This document shows, in pieces, positions 50,901-59,061 of a stretch of DNA of 64,000 nucleotides; within the stretch, counting starts at the first letter, position 1; each line of letters opens with the position of its first letter. A program made the translations under genes and the position numbers. The notes below the pieces were generated by a model. The model saw only the letters and a list, made by a program, of their open reading frames with translations. It ran no database searches and had not been told where the DNA came from. Origin of the DNA: Phyto melanocephala (lineage: Eukaryota; Arthropoda; Insecta; Diptera; Rhinophoridae); contig OW799233.1 of assembly GCA_941918925.1 (NCBI GenBank), forward strand, positions 146,384,223-146,448,222, given 5' to 3'.

Positions 50901-53900
50901 CTCGCCAACGCCGGACACTCGCATACTACATGCGCTGCCGTCTCGGCATCCTCCAGGCACATTCTACAAATATCATCATCCACGATTTGCATCCTCTTCA
51001 GATGATATTTGAAGTTACCATGTCCTGTAATCAACGCAGTGATCCAGCTCATCATACTCCGATTAAAACCGAGTATCTTCACTGCACCCCTGCCAAGTGG
51101 CTCCCTGAGCACCATACGGGCCTGTCTACACGTGGTTCCCTCCATCCACCTTCGCAAGTTTATAGAGTTCACCCATTGAAAGATCCTCGCCCGCACTAAC
51201 CTATTACCCAGAGCAGTTCTGGGTTCCGGTCCGCAGAATGCAGCCTCAGACCCCTTCTATGCATTGTAAATATGCATTGCAACTTGCGTTTAGGAAGTCG
51301 GCCTTGCTCTTAGAAAGACTTATTTCATAATATTTCTTCTTTCATGTCGCAATATGTTTATGCATATATAAAACCGTTTATTAAAAATTTAAATAATATT
51401 TCATTTATATTTTCTATTTATATTTTCTGTAAGATTTGGTCGCGCGACAAACTAGTTTCAGAAACGATTGTGATTATGCTAATAGTCAGACAGAAAGATT
51501 TACCGAGAGAGACAAAAAGTTCGAAAATATATTTTCTGTATTGCAAATTGATGCCAGACGCCATTAAAATTAAAAAAATTTTTCCTGGACATGTACTATT
51601 TTTTACTTATTGTTTTTACTTTTTCTTATTATAAATATAAATTTCATCTGATTATGCGTCGCTTATATTCTGTAAAGAATATGCATCAAAAGAGAGGGTA
51701 AGGAAGAAAAGTTTAATAGGAAACTTGTTTATTTAAAGATTCACAAATTTAAAATCAATATCGAAACAATAAATATGAATAGTCAAACACATTAGTAATG
51801 GATTAAAAAAACTTTATTCTGCACAAATATCGTGTTCTCTTTTATTTATGCTAACAAAAATATGCAGAAACTACCTAATTATCGCCATTTTAATTTGAGC
51901 TTAAAACTGAAATATGCCTCATTTCTCTAAGTGTTTAAGAAAGAATATCTCAACAAATATAATTCGATAACTGCATGCAAATGAACAAACTTAAGACGCA
52001 GGAAGCAAACAAAACATGACCGAGCACTGATTGTATAGATCATGTAGTTTTATTTATATATGTATTAATAAAGTGAACCCCAGAATTATACGTCCTTAAT
52101 ACTTGTGAGTATTAAGCGATAACATTTATTTGTAAGCTAACCAAAACGCGACAGAAAGCGCTAAATATTTATTAAACCTAGATTTTCGAAAAAAAAAACT
52201 TTGTAACAACAACATTTTATGTTATATATCTATCACCTTCGAGATAAACTTGTAACTTTAATACGGGTTAAGGTGATATTTTGTTAATGTTTTAAGGAAA
52301 TACAAAAGCAGAAATAAAAAATACGTTTAACATACCATTAATATGTCAGATAAATAAATAGTGTTTAAATTTGAGGTGTTATATTAATCCTAATATAAAA
52401 AAAATATATTTTATTTAGTTTTTACAAATATGTTCCTGCTAAAAATAAAAATCAAGTTGCTCAAATATGCTCCACTACTGGCAGACTAGGCTTTCAATCA
52501 TTTACCAAAATTCTTAATCACATTTTTCAATAAACTGTTGTCAATAGCTTATATATGTTCAATAATCTTATTTATGGCTCTTGAACTGTGATATCATTGT
52601 TGTGAACGTTTGATTTCAAAACACCGCAAACAAATTGCCTAAAAGTCTTAAATCGAAAGGGTTTTGTAGCCAGTTCACTCATCTTCGACAAAAAATAATG
52701 CGATTTTGGAACTTTTCATTGAAGAGATCTATTGTTTCTGTTGATGATTGCCAAATAAAACATTCGTGTCAAAACCACATATTCTCTACAAAAAACTTTG
52801 TATAATCTCCTTGTAGCGATTTTTATTGACCAATGATACTTTAAATTTAGACACCTTTTATAATATTTAATATTGCAATTAAATCTATGAATATGTAATG
52901 CAAAATTTTTGTAGTGTTATATTTTTTCGTAAGTGCTCAAATTTAAAATAAATATTCGAAGAATTATTCATTTAAAGGGTGAGGTTTTAAAATATCAGAA
53001 ATATTCGGGAGAAGATCGGCATTGAAAATCAGAAACATCGGTTGATAAACAACTGAGATATGAGCAAAAACCCACGACCACCTCGACTTTTTTTTCACAA
53101 AAACAACATTGCAACAACAACATACATACATACAAACGTGTATACTGGTTAGAGAAAACGTGGCATCGAATCCCAGCTAAGCCAAAAAAAAAATTTTGTT
53201 TTTATATTTTTTTTTTATTTTTTTTTTAATTTTTTTATTTTTTATTTAATATATTATTTATATTTTTATTATTTTTTTTTTTTTTTTTTTTTTTATTATT
53301 TTTTTTTGTTTTATATTTATTATATATATTTGAATTATTTTTTTAAAAATTTTTTTTTAATTTTTTTTTAAATTTTTTTTTAAATTTTTTTTTATTTCTT
53401 TTTTATTTTTTTGACATACATACGTAACTTTATAATTTTACAATGGGATGTTTTTATATACAGTGATGTTCGATAAAATAGAGCCACACTACATCACATT
53501 TTTCCAAACTAAAAACAAGGACCAATATCTATGCAATATAGGTTTTTATTTATTTTTCAGTTCATTTCATTTAAAAACAAAAAATATTACAGCAAAGAAA
53601 TTTTCATACATGTATGTATGTATATTTTTTTATATATATGTATGTACGTATTTCATATGGGGAATGGTGATACAAACTACTGTTATTGCATGACTACACG
53701 TTGTGAAGGGTATATAAGATTCGGCACGGCCGAATATAGCGCTTTTACTTGTTTTTTTGTAATATTAGTAAGGTTCAAGGTAAATCTTTTATACAATATT
53801 TGTTATTGGATAATTGGGATATCTAAATACTTGTCGAGCTTTATGTACACTTGACACCTTACTATACCCTAAATACATTATTAATTTTATGGTAGTAATT

Positions 53901-56900
53901 GAACCAAAAAGGACAATTGTACAAAATTTTTTTTATATTAAATGTAGAAAAAAATTGTGATAAAATAAAACATTATTTCGTTTGTTTTTTCTAAATTAAT
54001 TGTTCTTATCTAGCGCGTTTTAAAAAAAAGCGCCGACCAATAAAATCTAGCACGAAACAGGCTAAATTGGCATCGCTGTGTGTACTATATAAAAATAAAC
54101 TCATGCTTTGTGAATTTATTATGTTTTGTTCCCAAATTTCATAAAATATTTTGCATTATTTTGCACTCATTTTGAATCATATCATTTATAAAAATTTTTT
54201 TACACTATTGATTTCGAACTCGTAATAATGCGTGACCATGTTATTCATTACTTACAAATATACATTTGCTTTTTGGTTGCACGACTATATTCATATAAAT
54301 ACATGACCTCCTTTTACTCGCTAATTTTAAAACCAGTAGTATTTTCAACTTTATACGGCAGATTATTACTTACCTGTAAATTTAGCAACACCCTTAAAAT
54401 TAATGTCATCAATTATGATTGGCTCAGAGCGCCCTTTAGCATTAATGGCAAATATTATCATACGATATGTGGCACCAGGATCCAAGTTGTCAATAAAAAA
54501 TGTAACCGGGCTATTGGTATGCTGAAAAGAAATTTTGATTTCTTATTATTCATATTGATAAATTTATTTTTAATTTCATGACATATATGAACTACTTAGA
54601 AATATTTTTTAAATTCAAATTTTCGACTTTGATGTGGTTTTCAGCAGCCATACTGACCACAAGCAAAAGCTTTTACGAATTACGTTTATTACTGCAAAGA
54701 CTGATAAGTAAGCTTAATCTATTTATTGTATTAAATAAACTTAATCATATATATTTATGAAAAAAAAAATAATAAAAATCTAAAGAAATAAATTATTTTT
54801 TTTATTTATTTTTAAACATTAAAATTATTTACAGAATTCAAAATATATATATTTTTTTAATTTTTAAATTTAATCAAACTGTTTAGAAAATATATATCTT
54901 TTTTTATATTCTTTTATTGGATTCACATCTATGAATACCCAGCAAAAAAATCTATGACAAAAAAGTGATTTTGCAGGGGTTCAACTGGTGCCGAAGTGAT
55001 TAAATTTAGGTGAAAACACTAATGATTTTAACATCAGCGTGTCATTGGAGATCATGTGTTTACATGAATATTTTAATGAACTGCACTCCATTCTAATAAG
55101 TGTATGGAACTCATGCATATTTAGTGAAAAGCATCGGATGTTTCATGAATTGAATTTGTTTGTTTACATGAATTCTTTAAGATATTTTGCATGATGTTGC
55201 ATTCATTTTTAAGCACTTCATTTATGACAAATTATTTCGCATTCATGATGTCATTTAGAATGAATGCTTTTACACAATTAATTTAGAAGTCTTGTAAATG
55301 TAATTCGCTTTGCACTATTTCCAATTTTTTTTTGCTGGGTACATATGAATGTTCATGCGTATATTACTATAATTTAAAGGTGTTTCAACAAAAATTAAAA
55401 TACCTAATGGAAGCGAAGAAACTATTTTTTGTATAAAAAGCTATAAACGAACATATTTACTTATGGACCTAGCAAAAAATCTATGGCAAAAAAGTGAATT
55501 TACAGGGGTTCAACTGGTGACAAAGTGATTAAATTTATGTGAAAACACTAATGATTTTAACATCAGCGTGTCATTGTTTACATGAATATATCAATAAAAT
55601 GCACTCCATTCTAATAAGTGCATAGAGCTCATGCATATTTAGTAAAAAGTATCGGATGTTTCATGAATTGAATTTGTTTGTTTACATGAATTCTTTAATA
55701 TATTTTGCATGATGTTGCATTCATTTTTAAGCACTTCATTTATCACAAATTATTTCGCATTCATGATGTCATTTAGAATGAATGCTTTTACACAATTAAT
55801 TTAGAAGTCTTGTAAATGTAATTCGCTTTGCACTATTTCCAATTTTTTTTTGCTGGGTACATATGAATGTTCATGCGTATATTACTATAATTTAAAGGTG
55901 TTTCAACAAAAATTAAAATACCTAATGGAAGCAAAGAAACTATTTTTTGTATAAAAAGCTATAAACGAACATATTTACTTATGGACCTAGCAAAAAATCT
56001 ATGGCAAAAAAGTGAATTTACAGGGGTTCAACTGGTGACAAAGTGATTTAATTTAGGTGAAAACACTAATGATTTTAACATTAGCGTGTCATCGGCGATC
56101 ATGTGTTTACATGAATATTTTAATACTCTGTCTTAACCATGCATAATTGGTGAAAAGCATCCGCTGTTAAATGAGTTAATTTTGTTTGTTTACATGAATT
56201 TTATAAGATATTTTGCATAATGTTGCATTCATTTTTAAGCACATCATTTATAAGGAATTTCTTTCTTTTAGAATTATTGCTTTTACACAATTAATTTAAA
56301 AGTCTTTAAAATGTAATTCGCTTTGCACTACTTCCAATTTTTTTTTGCTGGGTAATTGAAAAAATATTGTTCTTCAGCCTAACGGTGTTAACAAACTAGA
56401 AATGAAAATTATATCGAAATCTAAATTTAATTTTAAAACCATTTGAAGGTAAGATTTTTATCATTTAAAAACTGCCCCAAAATATTCCACTGACCTAGAC
56501 AATAATATGTACTTAAAAACCCTATATATAGATTGCAGTATATTAATGCCAAAAAAAATTAAACTAAAAATTTAATGACTTTTATCAAATCATAAAATTA
56601 AATATTTTTCTAACAACTTGCTTTTTAGTTTTATTCAACAAAAGTTTTACAAGTTATTAGTTATTAGGAATGAAATAAAATTATTTTTATAAAAAATTTA
56701 TCTCAAGCTTAATAACTGAAACAAAAAATAAAAACATATAATATAGATAAAACAAGATCGAGGACATTTATCCAAAATTTAATGTTGAAAGATGTTAACA
56801 ACAAAAAATCCAATACTTCAGCAATATTATCTTATCTACGATTTGTACTATTTCAGTGGTTTCAAATTAAAATAAAAACTTTGCAATGTCGAAACTATAA

Positions 56901-59061
56901 GAAGTGTTATTTTGTTAGATAGAAGCTACTTATATGCAGTAATAATTTTATTTTAAAAGTTCTCTAAAAACAATACTTAATTTCTTGCTTTACTCTACGA
57001 CATTTTTCAAAGCTTTAGCATCAAGGTACTCCAATTACTGTTTTAACTAAGTCGTGGTTTTTAGAATCATGTGGGAGGAAGTCTATCTGCATTAATCTTA
57101 TTTTATTTAGAAAAAGTCTATAATTTTAAAATAGATGAGAAAACTAAAATACTATACAAAGCAAGAAATTTCGGTTGGATTTATAAGGAAGTTATTTATA
57201 GATTTTAGTTTTATTTTTGAATTCTCATTTTTTTAATGAAAATTTTAAAACAAGACTTAAAACATTTTAAACTTTTTCAAGAATTTGGGTAAAAGGTCTA
57301 CTGACGATCTGGTATAAGCATCAGTAAAATGTGTAAAGACCAGCTTAAGACCAACAACCAAACAAAATAGTAAAATGCGTACAAAATCTTTATATATATT
57401 TACATAGAGATACCTACATATCATATCTGCCCAACTAGATATTCCCAGAAAATATATGATAATATTAAGATCTCTGACGACAAGCTAATGATAAAATTAT
57501 AAGTGTTTTCACCTAAATTTAGTCACTTCGTCACGAGTAAGTTCATATTTGGCTTGACAAAAAAAAGTAATCAAAATAACTGTTTTTATTATACAATTGT
57601 TAACGATTTGTGATTGTCGTTACATCAAATATCGGGACAGATATTACTAATAAAATAAATCAACAAAATTTAAGTTTAATAAATATTTATTTATTATGGG
57701 AAAAATAAGGCTATTTTTCTCAAATATCTGTTCAATGCAAACTTAGTTTAGTATCAATATCTTTTATTAGAGATATGTTTTGTTATATTCTTTTTAATTT
57801 AATTAAGAAAACTATTATCACCATGAAATTCTACAATTATTATTATTTTTATAATTTTGTAATTTTTTTTTTAAAGATTAAATTTCAAAACTCCTACAGT
57901 GTTTTTTTTTTCTTGCAGTCACATCTAAAAATTTGCTAATAAATATTCATATTTAATAAAACAAAACTTTGTTTGTTAGCAACAAAATAGATTGGTACCA
58001 ACAAATTAAATTACCTATAAAATAAACCACTACATAAATATAAAATAGGTACGTACGTACTTGCACTAATATTATCTAAATAGAAAATAAAAAAAAGGAA
58101 TAAAGCCATACACTCTTGAATTTTCATTTCGTTTAGAAAATGAAAAGTTTTGTAGAAAGTTTTTTAATTTTCACAATTGGTATTTGCTTGCTAAGATATG
58201 CACATACAAATACACATATACATACAAAACATCCTGAAAAGTTTTGTTTTATATTTCAACAAAATACATGCATACATGCCATATGGATGTGTGTTGTATA
58301 AAAAAACCAATAGTAGAACACGAGCACAAAAACTAAAAATAATAATAAAGAAAAGTCAGGGAAAAAGTTTTGCATGTATAGAAGTGATGCTCATATACAA
58401 AAGAATACTACCTTCAATACTTTTTCTTGCTAAATATAATTAACTTACAGAAATAACTTATATGCACTACATTCTAAAAAAATCTATTTTCAGTATTCTT
58501 GCAAAGAAAAAGTTAATTTTTTTTCTTAAACTTTGTAATGCATTTGCTTGTTGTCAGTTTGATGCCAGGCGAGCTATTAAGAATGACAAATTTAGATGTT
58601 GACGGGGTGGAGAAAGGAGAATCTTACCTGCAAAGTAATATTACGTGCCAAACGCAAATTGTTTAACTCAACTAATTCCAACATGAAACTTTGTGGTAAA
58701 CCGCCATCGAAACCTTCAATGCAATCAACTTGTAGAGAATCTGCTGATTGGTTTGTTATTGAACAGTTCTGCAGTGGAAATGGACGACCTAAAAGTAATT
58801 GATAAGTTTTGTAAAATTGTGTGTACATTTTTTTGATTTAATTAATTAAACAAAATTTAAGTTTTTCAACATGGTTACTATGGAGTTGCAAACGAAAAAT
58901 TTTATTGTATGTGTTCTATGTATTAAGTGATAGTTACCTGCTGCAACAATTTGAAAGACACAAGGTGATTTTTGCATACCAATTGAATTGCGGGCCCAAC
59001 ATGATATAGTTCCGTAATCCAAATCTGTTGTGGGTGTATAATTTAGACGTGACATGCCAGT
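29694..59061 (-). CDS. Sidestep-family immunoglobulin receptor, 3' part (7 exons, partial)
   Basis: Join of 59061-58938, 58788-58628, 54521-54374, 43053-42930, 39829-39486, 33318-33053 and 29933-29694, giving 468 codons plus stop with every phase matching. Residues 1-41 are the end of an Ig domain (LDYGTISCWARN with its cysteine). Residues 42-144 form a fibronectin-III domain. Residues 157-180 are a single transmembrane helix, and 186-468 are the cytoplasmic tail. Sidestep proteins usually have five Ig domains, one FN3 and one helix, so the signal peptide and earlier Ig exons are missing beyond base 64000. In flies this family sits on the surface of neurons and muscles and binds Beaten-path receptors in axon guidance and synapse choice. 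Which paralogue this is cannot be told from this part. The introns are unusually full of transposons, but the exons are intact. Confidence 0.88.
29934..33052 (-). other. Intron 6 of the Sidestep-like gene (3119 bp)
   Basis: Donor gtaagtaaat and acceptor ttacag. It is AT-rich with a short GT run near 30140. ORFs at 31106-32162 on both strands have no motif. I see no recognisable transposon here. Confidence 0.6.
33053..33318 (-). CDS. Sidestep-like gene, cytoplasmic-tail exon
   Basis: The acceptor is attacag before AAAAACG (phase 1 in) and the donor is gtaagt after CAAATT (phase 0 out). It codes about 89 residues: EKRPLKSMLASPIFRSPSAR, LLQRDYCTTEAV and then a Ser/Gly/Asn-rich linker ending VLHYTFRPSKQI. 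The basic start and the end with aromatic and basic residues look like conserved blocks, while the Ser/Gly middle looks like a flexible spacer. It may carry phosphorylation or adaptor sites, but none is certain. Confidence 0.85.
34610..35600 (-). pseudogene. Non-LTR retrotransposon reverse transcriptase, 3' part (Jockey/CR1-like)
   Basis: Minus-strand pieces in order: LQPGFGKGCSTVTNLLHFT, FSKAFDKVNHKLLVKKL and YLTNRRQNVRF (finger and palm region). Then come KGSHLGPLLF, VLMYADDVKIFL with the YADD catalytic motif, LNLMELNPEKC, and thumb pieces LGTLLDTKLNF and RPILEYGSII. The last is VQKQFRLFCL..LNFNP with SRRTMLNVTFVLNLI. Two or more frame changes and a stop after SII break it, so it makes no active enzyme. 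The endonuclease and N-terminal part are missing (5' truncation). The order matches Jockey- and CR1-type LINEs. The element sits in intron 5 in the same direction as the gene. Confidence 0.82.
35969..36552 (+). mobile_element. Short mariner element nested in family B, with intact ends
   Basis: The left end gagggtggttaaattttaag and right end (reverse complement) aagggtggttaaattttaag match for over 30 bp and are flanked by TA on each side (35967-35968 and 36553-36554). The inside starts with NEQRVKVIQVFYKNGRLNQY, YAFCALRNSFDQHNR and TIGRIVKYI, the first helix-turn-helix of a mariner transposase. After a large deletion a C-terminal-like stretch ends near YLADILFNT. The catalytic core is missing, so it could only move with enzyme from elsewhere. 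Confidence 0.8.
36607..37470 (+). repeat. 288-bp tandem repeat, three units
   Basis: The anchor gtgggcgt recurs at 36607, 36895 and 37183, exactly 288 bp apart. Shared blocks include 'gtaggcgtgtcaa', 'acgttatatgggaggtgggcg' and 'ttcattaacggta'. The later two units are more alike than the first, so the array probably grew by unequal exchange. It is part of repeat family B. Confidence 0.75.
37800..37845 (+). repeat. Run of cagacgga words near the family B 3' end
   Basis: The words cagacggacagacggacaga and neighbours repeat an 8-mer about five times, followed by a 'tagatcgtcatcaaat' block. Similar runs stand at 39025-39050 and 62497-62532 in family A and at 824-845. It marks the same sub-terminal position in all of them. 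Confidence 0.6.
38192..38318. mobile_element. Palindromic MITE, 127 bp
   Basis: The left arm cccatatctaaacaagagcg continues ttgagcgtcaagcgttg. The right arm in reverse complement begins cccatacctaaacaagagcg and continues identically. The arms pair over about 50 bp with a short AT loop. This is a compact foldback element inside intron 5. Confidence 0.8.
38366..39184 (+). mobile_element. Repeat family A, copy 1 (about 0.8 kb, A-rich core)
   Basis: It starts with the leader aacaagtaagagcggtatat and an attcggccatgcc palindrome, then tatacccttcaca at 38402-38414. It ends with tgtgaagggtata at 39170-39182, an exact inverted pair. The core from about 38545 to 38765 is almost all A. After it come ttggctcagctgggattaga, a tatg microsatellite and a cagacgga run. 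There is no real coding content, although an 80-codon chance frame crosses it. Confidence 0.7.
39486..39829 (-). CDS. Sidestep-like gene, long cytoplasmic exon with His and Gly runs
   Basis: The acceptor is cattacag before AGCCAATG (phase 2 in) and the donor is gtgagtga after CAATATG (phase 1 out). It codes about 115 residues starting RANDNSLKPTKHTQLSIPAD. Then come a His/Asn/Gln-rich stretch (NHHHNHYEQNNHQAHH), a run of six glycines, and an acidic end DPPEADDTDPDVIPNQYG. The KPTKHTQLS start next to the membrane and the acidic DTDPDVIP block look like conserved pieces; the low-complexity middle is probably a disordered spacer. Confidence 0.86.
40615..40990 (+). pseudogene. Possible mariner transposase trace
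   Basis: Translated pieces RTESAIGIVAVVVHCVQENL and ISHRLLKLPI resemble the linker and second helix-turn-helix of mariner transposases. A later TLFLETMLNIIYINGAESID resembles the segment around the third catalytic residue. Stops and gaps are many. It is a very decayed, internally deleted copy, and the call is tentative. Confidence 0.4.
41200..42345 (+). pseudogene. Decayed LINE with RNase H region
   Basis: Plus-strand fragments in order: FSDGLKYLGVFLEKKL (thumb region after the reverse transcriptase), KEEAVRKDLRS, and INGSRQSDAGAGTVFLDQDF. The last resembles the start of an RNase H domain (usual form TDGSK...GAGV). Finally DADMSIAYLSVTCRFCDIED is followed by KATEHILF, a C-terminal zinc-finger-like Cys/His motif. 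Many stops and frame changes interrupt it. The layout fits the RNase H-bearing LINE groups (I, R1 or LOA type). The 5' reverse transcriptase part is missing or unreadable. It lies antisense to the host gene. Confidence 0.65.
42930..43053 (-). CDS. Sidestep-like gene, transmembrane exon
   Basis: The acceptor is ttttcag before GTGCTTCC (phase 1 in) and the donor is gtacgtta (phase 2 out). It codes GASNGLTVPLSPFLAGLTLF then CALLFAISCIILAAIY followed by RRFSN. A run of about 24 hydrophobic residues followed by Arg-Arg is a type I membrane anchor with its stop-transfer signal. This places the Ig and FN3 parts outside and the later exons inside the cell. The short juxtamembrane linker with SNGLTVPLSP is typical of the family. 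Confidence 0.88.
45443..45630. mobile_element. hAT-like MITE, 188 bp
   Basis: The left end is cagggatggaaaaa and the right end in reverse complement is cagggatggaaaat. Short CAGGG-type ends of this kind are common in hAT elements. No 8-bp target duplication could be matched by eye, so the superfamily is a suggestion. Confidence 0.6.
46395..46620 (-). pseudogene. Mariner transposase fragment, highly decayed
   Basis: The minus strand reads IELTQELTAQRQQKAPATRS and, close by, MEIFSDKAHFYLNSLKN. The first resembles the linker before the catalytic domain (usual form QELxPxDxxxR). The second resembles the FSDEAHFxLNGxVNKQ segment around the first catalytic aspartate. Much between is deleted. It is a dead trace. 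Confidence 0.55.
47644..48075 (+). pseudogene. Mariner transposase, C-terminal half in one frame
   Basis: One frame of 143 codons with six stops and no frameshift reads AVTVNGVRYSEMI, GDMWFKKVVATCNTAALTIA, LCDKFNGRIISRHDDDN, CDLTSFDFFLCRCLKQKVYV, INDIETQLF and HLADILFQA with a stop. It matches the second half of mariner transposases. The second catalytic aspartate (usual form FQQDGATCHTA) is replaced by VV, while the aspartate in the CDLT segment remains. Lack of frameshifts against many stops suggests decay mainly by base substitution. The N-terminal half was not found just upstream. Confidence 0.78.
48234..48259. repeat. Uninterrupted run of 26 T
   Basis: A homopolymer of 26 T. It may be an old poly-A tail on the minus strand, but no retrocopy is recognised next to it. 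Confidence 0.8.
49608..49992 (+). mobile_element. Repeat family D (MITE-like), solitary diverged copy
   Basis: It shares the whole block order of the units at 54938-56355: tctatgac, 'tacaggggttcaa', 'gaagtgattaaatttatgtg', 'atcatgtgtt', 'gcattcatttttaagcac' and 'taattcgctttg'. The ends have lost the clear cccagcaaaaa inverted pair. It lies in the same intron group of the host gene. Confidence 0.7.
50207..51303. mobile_element. 1.1-kb TIR element containing a LINE end
   Basis: The left end ggccgacctcctaaacgcaa continues gttgcaat. The right end in reverse complement reads ggccgacttcctaaacgcaa and continues gttgcaat, giving inverted repeats of about 33 bp with two differences. TTG stands on both outer sides (50204-50206 and 51304-51306), which may be a 3-bp target duplication. 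The first 350 bp are AT-rich and non-coding; the rest is the LINE fragment listed next. There is no transposase inside. The superfamily is unassigned. Confidence 0.7.
50600..51265 (-). pseudogene. LINE C-terminal end with zinc-finger motif and 3' UTR
   Basis: The minus strand reads about 160 codons without a stop after one just upstream: GSEAAFCGPEPRTALGNRLV, RARIFQWVNSINLRRWMEG, CRQARMVLREPLGR, FNRSMMSWITALITGHGNFK and CRMCLEDAETAAHVVCECPA. It ends IVDNHQSAV with a stop at about 50768. The GPEP start looks like the end of an RNase H region. The Cys-x2-Cys...His...Cys pattern is the usual C-terminal finger of I/R1/LOA-type LINEs. About 170 bp of GC-richer sequence beyond the stop looks like its 3' UTR. 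Base composition is clearly richer in GC than the surroundings, and the frame is clean, so it is fairly young. Confidence 0.75.
52978..53755 (-). mobile_element. Repeat family A, copy 2 (truncated, inverted)
   Basis: On the minus strand it begins with the leader aacaag, 'agcgctatattcggccgtgc', then tatacccttcacaac. The core is A-rich (T-rich at 53190-53410 on the plus strand). It runs on through ttggctta, the catac microsatellite and 'cctcaccc', where it stops near 52978 before the cagacgga run, so the far end is missing. A foreign insert of about 150 bp interrupts it at 53460-53610. Confidence 0.7.
53460..53610 (-). mobile_element. Possible Tc1-like fragment inserted in family A copy 2
   Basis: This stretch is absent from family A copies 1 and 3. 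Its edge reads ta-cagtgatgttcgataaaat, and a TA followed by CAGTG is the usual end of Tc1-type elements. The other end shows no matching inverted repeat, so either it is truncated or the resemblance is chance. Confidence 0.35.
54374..54521 (-). CDS. Sidestep-like gene, second FN3 exon
   Basis: The acceptor is cttttcag before CATACCAA (phase 0 in) and the donor is gtaagtaat after TTTACAG (phase 1 out). It codes HTNSPVTFFIDNLDPGATYR, then MIIFAINAKGRSEPIIID and DINFKGVAKFT. The LDPGATYR...AINAKGRSEP block is the end of a fibronectin-III domain (the Leu-x-Pro...Tyr and Asn..Gly.Ser.Pro signature). It joins directly to the transmembrane exon, leaving little linker, as is usual in Sidestep proteins. 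Confidence 0.88.
54938..56355 (+). repeat. Tandem array of three family D MITEs plus shared spacer
   Basis: Unit 1 has a clear inverted pair: cccagcaaaaaaa at 54938 and ttttttttgctggg near 55338, with TA on both outer sides. Units 2 and 3 start at ggacctagcaaaaaatctat (55465 and 55983, exactly 518 bp apart). Units 1 and 2 are each followed by the same spacer of about 120 bp, starting acatatgaatgttcatgcgt. So the MITE and its flank were duplicated together, not inserted three times. Unit 2 has a small internal deletion. Unit 3 is the most diverged. Confidence 0.78.
57440..57535 (-). repeat. Family D remnant, inverted
   Basis: In reverse complement it reads gtgacgaagtgactaaattt, then aggtgaaaacact, the first 80 bp or so of the family D unit. 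The rest is missing. Confidence 0.5.
58628..58788 (-). CDS. Sidestep-like gene, first FN3 exon
   Basis: The acceptor is acttttag before GTCGTCC (phase 1 in) and the donor is gtaagatt after TTGCAG (phase 0 out). It codes GRPFPLQNCSITNQSADSLQ, then VDCIEGFDGGLPQSFMLELV and ELNNLRLARNITLQ. The GxPxPxxNCSITN start, the two cysteines and the EGFDGGLPQSF block are strongly reminiscent of the fibronectin-III domain of Sidestep and its paralogues. NCS and NIT are possible N-glycosylation sites on the outside of the cell. Confidence 0.9.
58789..58937 (-). other. Intron 1 of the visible part (149 bp)
   Basis: Donor gtaactatc and acceptor cttttag. A short intron with no repeats, phase 1 on both sides. 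Confidence 0.8.
58938..59061 (-). CDS. Sidestep-like gene, last Ig-domain exon (first visible)
   Basis: The acceptor is tacttccag before ACTGGCATG (phase 0 in) and the donor is gtaactat after GCAGCAG (phase 1 out). It codes TGMSRLNYTPTTDLDYGTIS, then CWARNSIGMQKSPCVFQIVA. The D-x-D-Y-G-T-x-x-C-W-A motif is the F-strand of an Ig domain, with the cysteine that bonds to the B-strand; that partner must be in an upstream exon outside the window. KSPCVFQIV is the G-strand and the link to FN3. Confidence 0.88.

Larger units (their letters stand above)
43054..54373 (-). other. Intron 3 of the Sidestep-like gene (11320 bp)
   Basis: Donor gtaagtaa and acceptor ttttcag. It holds a hAT-like MITE (45443-45630), mariner pieces (46395-46620 and 47644-48075), a family D copy (49608-49992), a TIR element with a LINE end (50207-51303) and family A copy 2 (52978-53755). 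43060-45440, 48260-49600 and 51310-52970 show no supportable feature. Confidence 0.55.
54522..58627 (-). other. Intron 2 of the Sidestep-like gene (4106 bp)
   Basis: Donor gtaagatt and acceptor cttttcag. The family D array occupies 54938-56355. 56356-58627 is AT-rich and empty except for a small inverted family D remnant at 57440-57535. Confidence 0.55.

Noticed and set aside
50787..51199. Plus-strand ORFs of 72 and 89 codons
   Set aside because: Shadows of the LINE C-terminal frame on the minus strand.
54228..54581. 117-codon plus-strand ORF
   Set aside because: Overlaps the FN3 exon on the other strand; the minus-strand reading has clean splice sites and domain motifs.
58596..58802. 68-codon plus-strand ORF
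   Set aside because: Antisense shadow of the FN3 exon at 58628-58788.
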